DNA of 13,848 bases from Flavobacteriales bacterium UBA1995 (GTDB taxonomy: Bacteria > Bacteroidota > Bacteroidia > Flavobacteriales_D > Sanyastnellaceae). Position numbers and translations under genes: made by a program. Positions 5,124 through 12,515 of this stretch are shown here, one piece after another (the stretch's first letter is position 1; the number at the start of each line of letters is the position of its first letter). The stretch lies in contig DDCX01000005.1 in NCBI GenBank assembly GCA_002336475.1, forward strand, positions 2,214 to 16,061. The letters are read 5' to 3'. The notes beneath the pieces are model-generated. The model had not been told where the DNA came from and searched no databases. It saw only the letters and a program-made list of their open reading frames with translations.

Positions 5124-7940
5124 ATGCCGAAAGACACGAGCATCAAGTCCGTTCTCATCATTGGAAGCGGACCCATCGTCATCGGACAGGCTTGCGAGTT
5201 CGATTACTCCGGATCTCAAGCTTCGCGGTCGCTCCGTGAAGAAGGCATTGAGGTGACCCTCATCAATTCAAACCCTGCCACCATCATGACCGACCCGGTC
5301 GTGGCGGACAACATCTACCTCAAACCCCTCGAGCCAGAGTCCATTGAGGAGATCCTGCAGAAGCATGACATCGATGCTGTATTGCCGACCATGGGGGGGC
5401 AGACGGCATTGAACCTCTGCATCACTTGTGATGAGATGGGCATCTGGGAGCAATACAACGTCAAGCTCATCGGCGTCAACATCGATGCCATTGACATCAC
5501 CGAAAACCGTGAACGGTTCCGCCAATTGATGGGCGAAATCGGGGTGCCCATGGCGCCTCAGGCCACGGCCAAGAGTTTCCTCGAAGGCAAGGAGGCTGCC
5601 CAGCAGTTTGGTTTTCCCCTGTGCATCCGATCATCCTTTACGCTCGGTGGTGCGGGGGCTTCGATTGTGCACGATCCAGCAGAATTTGACGGGCTTTTGA
5701 CCCGCGCTTTGCACATCTCGCCCATTCACGAGGTGATGATCGACAAGGCGTTGCTCGGTTGGAAGGAGTTCGAGTTGGAATTGCTGCGTGACGCCAACGA
5801 CAATGTGGTCATCATCTGTTCCATCGAGAATTTCGACCCCATGGGCATCCATACGGGTGACTCTATCACGGTGGCACCTGCGATGACCTTGTCTGACACC
5901 ACGTTCCAGCGCATGAGGGACATGGCCATCCACATGATGAATTCCATCGGTGCCTTCGCTGGGGGCTGCAATGTGCAGTTCGCGGTCTCGCCCGATGAGA
6001 AGGAGGACATCATCGCCATTGAGATCAACCCCCGTGTGAGCCGTTCATCAGCCTTGGCTTCCAAGGCGACCGGTTACCCCATCGCGAAGATTGCGGCCAA
6101 GCTGGCCATCGGGTATCACTTGGACGAGCTGACCAACCCCATCACGGGCACCACAAGTGCGTTCTTCGAGCCTACGCTCGATTATGTCATCGTGAAAATC
6201 CCACGTTGGAACTTCGACAAGTTTGACGGTGCCAACCGCCAACTCGGATTGCAGATGAAGTCTGTGGGGGAGGTGATGGGCATTGGCCGCAGCTTCCAGG
6301 AGGCGTTGCAAAAGGCCTGCCAGTCGCTGGAAATCAAGCGCAACGGACTGGGTGCGGATGGCAAAGAGCTGCGCGACCAGGACCAGATCTTGCATTCACT
6401 GGAGTTCCCTTCTTGGAACCGGTTGTTCCACATCTACGATGCCATCAAGTTGGGCATTCCGATGGGCACCATTCAGGAGAAGACCAAGATTGACCTCTGG
6501 TTCTTGCGCCAAATTGAGGGTCTGATTGAAACGGAGGGCCGCATTGGACAGCACCGTTTGCAGGAGATCCCCTTTGAGCTGATGAAGGAGGCCAAGCTGA
6601 AAGGCTTTGCCGACCGTCAGATTGGCCACATAGTGCGGGCCAAGGAGAGCGAGGTCTTTGATCGGAGGGTGGAATTGGGCATCGAGCGCAGCTACCGTTT
6701 GGTGGATACCTGTGCGGCTGAATTCAAGGCACAGACGCCGTATTACTACAGCACCTTCTGCGAGGCCAATGAGTCTCCGAAAACCAATGGGCGGAAGATT
6801 GTAGTGCTCGGAAGTGGTCCCAACCGAATCGGACAGGGCATCGAGTTTGATTACTGCTGTGTGCACGGTGTTATGGCGGCCCGGGCTGCTGGGTATGAAG
6901 CGGTGATGATCAACTGCAACCCAGAGACGGTGTCCACGGACAGCGATACGGCCGACCGCTTGTATTTCGAGCCGGTATTCTGGGAGCACATCTATGACAT
7001 CATCCGCCACGAGCAGCCCGAGGGGGTCATCGTTCAGCTCGGCGGGCAGACGGCCCTCAAACTGGCAGAAAAGCTGGAGCGTTTTGGCATTCCCATTATG
7101 GGGACGAGTTACCAGGCGTTGGACATTGCGGAGGACCGTGGCCGGTTCTCGACGTTGTTGAAAGACCTGGAGATTCCCTACCCCGAATTCGGAGCTGTGA
7201 CGTCTGCGCAACAGGCCATTGAGCTGAGCCGTAAGCTTGGATTCCCATTGTTGGTGCGCCCCAGCTATGTCCTTGGTGGACAGCGCATGAAAATCGTGAT
7301 CAGCGAAAAAGGCCTGGAGCATCACGTCGTGGACATCCTTCGCGACATGCCTGACAACCAGATTTTGCTCGACCACTTTTTAGAAGGTGCCATCGAGTGC
7401 GAAGCCGATGCCATTTGTGACGGTGAGGACACCTACATCATCGGTGTCATGCAGCACATCGAGCCGGCGGGCATCCACTCGGGCGATTCATATGCCGTTT
7501 TGCCTCCCTACAACCTGGGCGATTTGATTTTGGCTCAAATCGAGGACATCACCAAGAAGGTGGCGGTGGCTTTGGAAACGAAGGGCTTGCTCAACATTCA
7601 GTTCGCCGTCAAAGACGACACTGTGTACGTGATCGAGGCCAACCCCCGTGCTTCGCGCACGGTGCCTTTTATCGCCAAGGCCTACCAAGAGCCGTATGTT
7701 AAGTATGCCACAGAGGTCATGCTCGGCGAGAAGAAGGTCAAAGACTTCAACTTCCAGCCCCGCAAGCGCGGATATGCGATCAAGATTCCGGTGTTCAGCT
7801 ATTCCAAGTTCCCTGAAGTCAACAAGGAGCTCGGTCCAGAGATGAAGTCGACGGGTGAGGCCATTCGGTTCATCGACACCCTCCGCGATCCGTTCTTCCG
7901 CAAGGTCTACTCTGAGCGCAATTTGTACCTCTCCAAGTAA
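5124..7940 (+). CDS. carB: Carbamoyl-phosphate synthase large subunit, lacking the C-terminal MGS-like regulatory domain
   Basis: Makes carbamoyl phosphate from bicarbonate, two ATP and ammonia delivered by the glutaminase subunit CarA, for pyrimidine and arginine synthesis; cytoplasmic. 938 residues. N-terminal carboxyphosphate half: LIIGSGPIVIGQACEFDYSG (11-30), Arg169 in IRSSFTLGG, His243 in MGIHTGDS, and Glu300, Asn302, Arg304 in IEINPRVSRSS. C-terminal half: SGPNRIGQGIEFDY, VRPSYVLGGQ near 708-717 and VIEANPRASRTVPF near 835-848. Both ATP-grasp halves look catalytically intact. The protein ends with RNLYLSK at about the point where the roughly 140-residue MGS-like allosteric domain begins in E. 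coli CarB (1073 residues), so that domain is absent. The start is the ATG at 5124, preceded by nine A residues and no Shine-Dalgarno motif; a longer frame from 5052 would begin upstream of the promoter element. The stop TAA overlaps the next gene's ATG. carA is not in the window. Confidence 0.97.
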   Translation: MPKDTSIKSVLIIGSGPIVIGQACEFDYSGSQASRSLREEGIEVTLINSNPATIMTDPVVADNIYLKPLEPESIEEILQKHDIDAVLPTMGGQTALNLCITCDEMGIWEQYNVKLIGVNIDAIDITENRERFRQLMGEIGVPMAPQATAKSFLEGKEAAQQFGFPLCIRSSFTLGGAGASIVHDPAEFDGLLTRALHISPIHEVMIDKALLGWKEFELELLRDANDNVVIICSIENFDPMGIHTGDSITVAPAMTLSDTTFQRMRDMAIHMMNSIGAFAGGCNVQFAVSPDEKEDIIAIEINPRVSRSSALASKATGYPIAKIAAKLAIGYHLDELTNPITGTTSAFFEPTLDYVIVKIPRWNFDKFDGANRQLGLQMKSVGEVMGIGRSFQEALQKACQSLEIKRNGLGADGKELRDQDQILHSLEFPSWNRLFHIYDAIKLGIPMGTIQEKTKIDLWFLRQIEGLIETEGRIGQHRLQEIPFELMKEAKLKGFADRQIGHIVRAKESEVFDRRVELGIERSYRLVDTCAAEFKAQTPYYYSTFCEANESPKTNGRKIVVLGSGPNRIGQGIEFDYCCVHGVMAARAAGYEAVMINCNPETVSTDSDTADRLYFEPVFWEHIYDIIRHEQPEGVIVQLGGQTALKLAEKLERFGIPIMGTSYQALDIAEDRGRFSTLLKDLEIPYPEFGAVTSAQQAIELSRKLGFPLLVRPSYVLGGQRMKIVISEKGLEHHVVDILRDMPDNQILLDHFLEGAIECEADAICDGEDTYIIGVMQHIEPAGIHSGDSYAVLPPYNLGDLILAQIEDITKKVAVALETKGLLNIQFAVKDDTVYVIEANPRASRTVPFIAKAYQEPYVKYATEVMLGEKKVKDFNFQPRKRGYAIKIPVFSYSKFPEVNKELGPEMKSTGEAIRFIDTLRDPFFRKVYSERNLYLSK

Positions 7941-8185
7941 TGCTGCCCGGGTTGTTTCGCACACTGATTGGACTGGTTGTCGCTTGGTTCGTCTTCCGCT
8001 TTCTCGACCGGTTGTTTGGTGGACGCGGGCGGAATTCGCCCCGTCCAAACGCCCAAGGTGGGCCGGCTCGTGGTCAGGGCTCCGGAACTGAGCCCTCTGA
8101 GAAAGCCAAGGACGACCACCTTGGAGAGTATGTCGAGTTTGAAGAAGTTGCCGACGAAAAAGGAGGCGAAACCGAACCTGACTGA
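7940..8185 (+). CDS. Small membrane protein, DUF4834-like
   Basis: An 81-residue protein whose ATG shares its first base with the last base of the carB stop (TAATG), implying translational coupling. Residues about 4-22 form one hydrophobic helix (LFRTLIGLVVAWFVFRFLD). A positively charged juxtamembrane patch follows (RLFGGRGRNSPRP), then a Gly/Pro/Ser-rich linker and an acidic tail with GEYVEFEEV near residues 62-70. This arrangement, above all the GEYV(D/E)FEE tail, resembles the uncharacterised Bacteroidota family DUF4834; that match is from memory. By the positive-inside rule the charged tail should be cytoplasmic. Its function is unknown. The next gene, YfhO, starts 37 bases downstream, so the protein is bracketed by carB and a large membrane protein in one likely operon. 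Confidence 0.8.
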   Translation: MLPGLFRTLIGLVVAWFVFRFLDRLFGGRGRNSPRPNAQGGPARGQGSGTEPSEKAKDDHLGEYVEFEEVADEKGGETEPD

Positions 8186-8222
8186 AGGGGTGCAGGTTCT
8201 GTATGGTGCCTAACTTGCCCAT

Positions 8223-10772
8223 ATGAGCGACCGTCCAAACCCTGTCCAACGCTTGCGCGCTGCTTTGCCACATGTGCTTGCCATCGCTGTATTGATGGTG
8301 ATTGCCGGCACTTTTTATTCGAAGTCATTTGATGGTTACCGGCTGCGTATGCCGGACATCGAGCACCACATCGCCACCACCAAGGAGGTCAACGATCACC
8401 GGGCAAGAACCGGTGAGCAGGCGTTGTGGACCGACAGTCAATTCGGCGGCATGCCCACGTTTCAGTTGGGGATGCGGACTTCGGATGTGAATGCGGGACA
8501 TTGGTTAGGCAGGGCTTTGCGCATGGGATTCCCGAGGCCAGCGGACCACTTGTTGGTGGCGCTGTTGTGCGCCTATTTGTTGGCGGCAGTGCTGGGTTGT
8601 GGTCCTTGGATATCGGCGTTGGTGGCCATAGGTTTTGGATTGAGCTCGATCAACATTCTCTACCTCGGAGCCGGCCATGCGGCCAAGGTCATGTCCATCG
8701 CCACATTGCCCGGGATTTTGGCAGGAGTGCTCGTGGCGTACCGCCGAAACTTGTGGTTGGGCGCTGGGTTGGCGTCTGCATTTACCGCCATCAATTTGTC
8801 CGCCAACCACCTTCAGATGACGTACTATCTCGCTTTCCTTGTGGCGGGCATTGGCATCGCGGAGACCGTCAGGTTGGTGATGTCCGGGGCAGCGCGCCGT
8901 GCATTGTTAACGGGAGGTGTGCTGCTCGCGGCAGCTGGCATTGCAGTCATTCCCAACGGAGCGTTGATCAAGCCCACCTTGGACTACACACCACATACCA
9001 CGCGTGGGGAAGTGTTGCTGACGCCTGATGCGGGTGTGGAGGTTGCGGATACTGGCCTCGATAAGGACTACATTTTGCAGTACTCGATGGGCAGGGGGGA
9101 GTGGTGGAGCATCATGGTGCCCGACATCAAAGGAGGAAACAATCCCTTGTATTGGGGCGAACAGCTCTTCAGCGGTGGCGCCTTCTATTTCGGTGCGATT
9201 TTGATGGCCTTGTTCATGGCGTCGTTGGTGTTGAGGCGCGATGTGTTGCGTTGGCCGATGCTGGCGGTGGGATTGTTGGCCATTGTCTTGTCCTGGCGAG
9301 AAACGTCGGGATTGACCGACTTTTTCCTAGAATATGTCCCGGGTTTTGCAAAGTTTCGGGACACCAAAATGATGCTGATGCTCATCCAATGCATGCTGCC
9401 CATAGGGGTGGGTTTGCTGCTTAAGGATGTCGTGGAGGGCAAGGTGGATTGGGGCAGAAAGCTGTTCATCGCGGCGGGCATTCCCGTGGCGCTGTTGCTC
9501 TTGTTTGCGGTCATGCCCACAGTGTTTTTTGATTTCGAAAGCCATGTACGGCCAGACCGTGCTGTGGAACAGCTGGGGGCGGCCCGAGCGTTGGAACAGC
9601 GGTTGGAGGTGTTTAGCGCAGACATTTGGCGGAGCTTCGGGCTGGTTCTGCTGGCCATGTTGGCACTGCTTGCCGCTGTCCGACTGAGGGCGGGCGAAGC
9701 GCGCCCCATGCTCATCAACGGTGTGATCGGCCTTTTGGCTGTGGTGACATTGGTGGAAATGCAGTCTGTGGCGCGCCGCTATCAACCCGCTGATCGGGGA
9801 TGGGTGCGCACGGTGGAGTACAAGGTTCCCTACACTCCGGGAGCGGCCGATCAGGCGATTTTGGCCGATCGGGTGCGCCGAAATCCAGCGGTTCAGCAGG
9901 CGATTGATGGGGAAGTGGAGCGGGTACGTGCTGCTTATCCTGATCGGATTGGCAAGCGGGAACAACGTGTGTTGGAGGCGGCAAAATTTGCTGGACTCCA
10001 GACCCTGGATCACTTTCGGGTGCTCAATTTGAGGGGGGCATTTAGCGATGCGACGACGAGTTTCTTCCACCGCAGTGTAGGCGGTTACCATGGGGCAAAG
10101 CTGCGCCGTTACCAAGACCTGATTGAACGGGTGTTGCAACCGGAACAAGAGCGGTTTGCATCGCTGGCCAATTCGGCGGGCATGGATGCAGCGTTGGCGG
10201 CCATGCCTGTCCATGCCATGTTGAATACCCAATACATCATTTACGATCCTGCACAGCAGCCCATTCCCAATGGACAGGCGCTGGGCAATGCTTGGTTTTC
10301 AACGGGATGGTTTATGGCCGATGGCGCAGATGCAGAAATGGCGGCAATGGAGTCTTTGAAAGACCCGCGGAATGCTGTTGTGCCGGAAGCGTATTCCGAT
10401 GCCCTCGCTGGGGTGGTGCCAGGAGCCGCCTCGACGGGCCGCGCAGAGCTTCTGTCGTTTACGCCGGATTTCCAAGAATACCGTGTTTCGGCACCTGCCA
10501 AAGGCCTGCTGGTTTTCAGCGAGGTGCATTACCCTGAAGGATGGCAACTGACCATCGATGGAGAGCCTGCAGATTTGCTGCGTGTGAATTATGCCCTGCG
10601 TGGAATGGTCGTGCCTGCTGGAGAGCATACCGTTGAGATGGCGTTTGAATTGCCATCTGTTCAATCGGCGCGCACGGTGGCATCACTGGGCAGCGGGTTG
10701 CTGTTGCTGTTTGTATTGGGCACCTTGGCCATGGCTTTTGTTGGCCGCGGTGCTGTGGAGGAAGTCAGTTGA
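8223..10772 (+). CDS. YfhO-family integral membrane protein
   Basis: Large polytopic membrane protein of 849 residues. A first helix at about 16-33 is followed by a long extracytoplasmic loop, then a series of helices (roughly 107-125, 128-148, 155-173, 178-195, 200-220, 226-246, then several between 310 and 490), a C-terminal soluble region of some 270 residues, and a final helix near 820-840 (LGSGLLLLFVLGTLAMAFVG). YfhO-typical segments are YLGAGHAAKVMSI (147-159) and NHLQMTYYLA (195-204). The family belongs to the GT-C-like glycosyltransferase group; B. subtilis YfhO has been linked to glycosylation of cell-wall polymers, while the Bacteroidota members remain uncharacterised. The ATG at 8223 follows TAACTTGC (8211-8218), a near miss to a -7 element, so an internal promoter is possible, but co-transcription with carB is simpler. 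Its TGA overlaps the convergent acyltransferase gene by 8 bp. Confidence 0.88.
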   Translation: MSDRPNPVQRLRAALPHVLAIAVLMVIAGTFYSKSFDGYRLRMPDIEHHIATTKEVNDHRARTGEQALWTDSQFGGMPTFQLGMRTSDVNAGHWLGRALRMGFPRPADHLLVALLCAYLLAAVLGCGPWISALVAIGFGLSSINILYLGAGHAAKVMSIATLPGILAGVLVAYRRNLWLGAGLASAFTAINLSANHLQMTYYLAFLVAGIGIAETVRLVMSGAARRALLTGGVLLAAAGIAVIPNGALIKPTLDYTPHTTRGEVLLTPDAGVEVADTGLDKDYILQYSMGRGEWWSIMVPDIKGGNNPLYWGEQLFSGGAFYFGAILMALFMASLVLRRDVLRWPMLAVGLLAIVLSWRETSGLTDFFLEYVPGFAKFRDTKMMLMLIQCMLPIGVGLLLKDVVEGKVDWGRKLFIAAGIPVALLLLFAVMPTVFFDFESHVRPDRAVEQLGAARALEQRLEVFSADIWRSFGLVLLAMLALLAAVRLRAGEARPMLINGVIGLLAVVTLVEMQSVARRYQPADRGWVRTVEYKVPYTPGAADQAILADRVRRNPAVQQAIDGEVERVRAAYPDRIGKREQRVLEAAKFAGLQTLDHFRVLNLRGAFSDATTSFFHRSVGGYHGAKLRRYQDLIERVLQPEQERFASLANSAGMDAALAAMPVHAMLNTQYIIYDPAQQPIPNGQALGNAWFSTGWFMADGADAEMAAMESLKDPRNAVVPEAYSDALAGVVPGAASTGRAELLSFTPDFQEYRVSAPAKGLLVFSEVHYPEGWQLTIDGEPADLLRVNYALRGMVVPAGEHTVEMAFELPSVQSARTVASLGSGLLLLFVLGTLAMAFVGRGAVEEVS

Positions 10773-12096
10773 TGCGGTAGCCTGCCGCTTGCCAGCGCTC
10801 GCACCATTCGGCGAGCCATGCGCGCCGAGGTTTGAAGGCGTGCGGTGGAGCCTTACGGATCATCCACCGCAGAAAGGGCATGGCCAATGGCAGTTGTATG
10901 TGCACGAAGGTGGACAAGGGTACAGGAAATGCACCGAGGGTACTCTTGATTTCAAGGGCGGTGCGGCCCATGACCACCCGACATGCGCCCAAAGAGATTC
11001 CCCATGCGATGAATTCGAACAGCATCCGCTGGTACAGCGCCCGGTGCTTGTTGATTTCGGCTTCAAACCCTACGTAGTAGGCTTCTACGGTGCCACTATC
11101 GGCATGGTGCATGCCGCAATGGAACCCCACAAGGCGGCCTTCTTCCCGGTAGGTTACCACGGTAAAGTCACTTCCGAGTTCTCTTAAAAGGCGCGCAAAA
11201 TCGCTGTTTTCCAGCCCCCCCATGACGATGCTCGCCCTTCCGTAGACTTGGTCGTACAGGTGGATGAGGTCGGGGCCCAGTTGGTCCAGTTCATCGGGGT
11301 CTGTGATGCGCTCAACCTCTAAGTCAGCGCTGCGGGACAAAATGCTGCGGACCTTTGTGCGGGCTTTGGTACGAAGGGCTGCCTGCCATTCGTCTGTTGA
11401 TGTCCAATCCGGATCGAGCGGAACTTCCATCACCGGATCAAAGGTGGCCCTGGCCCAACGCTTGCTCCAATGCGGGGCGAGCTGGGCATCGCGTTCGGGT
11501 CCAAAATCTTTGGCCATCCAGACGCGGATTTTCCAATGCTTGGCGCATTGGTCGAACGCTTGTTCTGTCCACTGGACCTGCTGAGCTGGTGAAATCCCTT
11601 CTTGCCACAGGAAGGTGTGCTCCCCACTGCCCAGGCCTTGGCCAGCCACGAGGGTGCGAAAGCGGAAAGGCCGCCCACCGGGCTGCATAAGGGCTGTTGC
11701 CATGCGAACGCCCATGGAGACATCCATGTGTTCCGCAGGAGAGCGAGACTCTGATTGGACCGCTTGCATGAGGATGCCACCAAGCCAACTGCCACCCTCT
11801 GCTTTGATCATGCCCAGGCGGCATTGCACCTTGCCATGACCGGACATGGCCGTGAGGTATCGGCGGTCTAAATAAGCCGATCCTCCGGGCAGGGCATTCC
11901 ACGCCTCCCAGGGGACGGCGTTGGGCGAATCGAACCAATGCCACCGGGCCAGCTTTAGCTCTTTTGGCGCAAGGGTGCGCGCACCGTCAGCTTTGAGGAG
12001 GGTTGAAGTCGGTCCGGACATCGGGCGCGAAAGTAAGGGCTCCTGTACTTGCGGCGGCCCGGCTTCGCATGCTTTGGCAATTGAAAAGTGCCCCAT
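10765..12096 (-). CDS. GNAT-superfamily acyltransferase, FemAB/CelD-like
   Basis: Soluble protein of 443 residues if it starts at the ATG at 12096. It has the two-lobe look of FemAB-like or BioF2/CelD-type GNAT proteins. The first lobe begins AWNALPGGSAYLDRRYL; the middle carries an Arg/Lys-rich stretch, WQAALRTKARTKVRSIL, similar to the segment after which FemAB-like proteins start their second fold. The second lobe shows RLVGFHCGMHHAD, VEAYYVGFE and LYQRMLFEFIAWGISLGA. Relatives transfer acyl or aminoacyl groups to peptidoglycan precursors or exopolysaccharides; the substrate here is unknown. Start choice: 12096 overlaps the upstream gene's TAA as TAATG, a coupling signature, but an ATG at 12021 (418 residues) begins just before the conserved region and has TACTTTCG, a near -7 element, six bases upstream. 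It ends convergent with YfhO, sharing 8 bp. Confidence 0.75.
   Translation of the reverse strand: MGHFSIAKACEAGPPQVQEPLLSRPMSGPTSTLLKADGARTLAPKELKLARWHWFDSPNAVPWEAWNALPGGSAYLDRRYLTAMSGHGKVQCRLGMIKAEGGSWLGGILMQAVQSESRSPAEHMDVSMGVRMATALMQPGGRPFRFRTLVAGQGLGSGEHTFLWQEGISPAQQVQWTEQAFDQCAKHWKIRVWMAKDFGPERDAQLAPHWSKRWARATFDPVMEVPLDPDWTSTDEWQAALRTKARTKVRSILSRSADLEVERITDPDELDQLGPDLIHLYDQVYGRASIVMGGLENSDFARLLRELGSDFTVVTYREEGRLVGFHCGMHHADSGTVEAYYVGFEAEINKHRALYQRMLFEFIAWGISLGACRVVMGRTALEIKSTLGAFPVPLSTFVHIQLPLAMPFLRWMIRKAPPHAFKPRRAWLAEWCERWQAAGYRIN
12028..12035 (-). promoter_or_regulatory. Possible internal -7 element before the alternative acyltransferase start
   Basis: On the minus strand TACTTTCG differs from TAnnTTTG at one position and ends six bases before the ATG at 12021, close to the geometry seen at cysQ. 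No -33 TTG lies at suitable spacing. It could give a short leaderless transcript for the 418-residue form, or be chance. Confidence 0.25.
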
Positions 12097-12515
12097 TAAG
12101 GCAAGAATCGATGGGGCGAAGAGGGCATAGGACAAGTGGCTGGAACCTTCCCGAACCAACGGTTTCTCTGACGTGCGGTGATGCGGTATCCGCCTCTGCG
12201 CAGCGCCCCTGGTAAGGCGCGAAAAGCCCTAGCCCAGCCTTGGTGCCCGATGAGTTCAAGGGCCGCACCCGTGGCGGCCTCGCCGATCAGCATGGAAGTG
12301 GGGGTCCACAGGACCACGGCGTCGCGGCCTTGGAGGAGGAGTCCCTCGGTGCGGAGCAATTCCGCTGTCGCTCCGTTGAGTGGAGCGAACTGGAGGATGC
12401 GGTGGCCTTTGCGTTCCCAACGGATGAGCCTGCGCACCGCACGGTGGCACAGCGCACATTCCCCGTCATAGAAGAGAATGGGGCCGTTGGGCGTAGACTT
12501 AGAATTCTCCACCAT
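12096..12515 (-). CDS. DCC-family thiol-disulfide oxidoreductase-like protein (DUF393)
   Basis: A 139-residue protein with the family-defining DxxCxxC motif near the N-terminus: ILFYDGECALCHRAVRRL, with Asp17, Cys20 and Cys23. The family is predicted to be thioredoxin-like, and the motif fits a redox-active pair; physiological partners are mostly unknown. Residues 60-75 (LQGRDAVVLWTPTS) and the hydrophobic GEAATGAALELIG segment fit the usual DCC domain. The ATG at 12515 lies 12 residues before the first conserved strand; an open frame to 12587 would extend the protein deep into the upstream barrel gene and adds nothing family-like. The gene overlaps the barrel gene's end by 17 bp and its own TAA shares a base with the acyltransferase ATG, so all three should be on one transcript. 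No signal peptide is seen, so it is probably cytoplasmic. Confidence 0.87.
   Translation of the reverse strand: MVENSKSTPNGPILFYDGECALCHRAVRRLIRWERKGHRILQFAPLNGATAELLRTEGLLLQGRDAVVLWTPTSMLIGEAATGAALELIGHQGWARAFRALPGALRRGGYRITARQRNRWFGKVPATCPMPSSPHRFLP

Noticed and set aside
10760..10780. Terminator between the convergent YfhO and acyltransferase genes
   Set aside because: The two stop codons overlap within 8 bp, leaving no intergenic space, and no hairpin with a T-tract is visible nearby.
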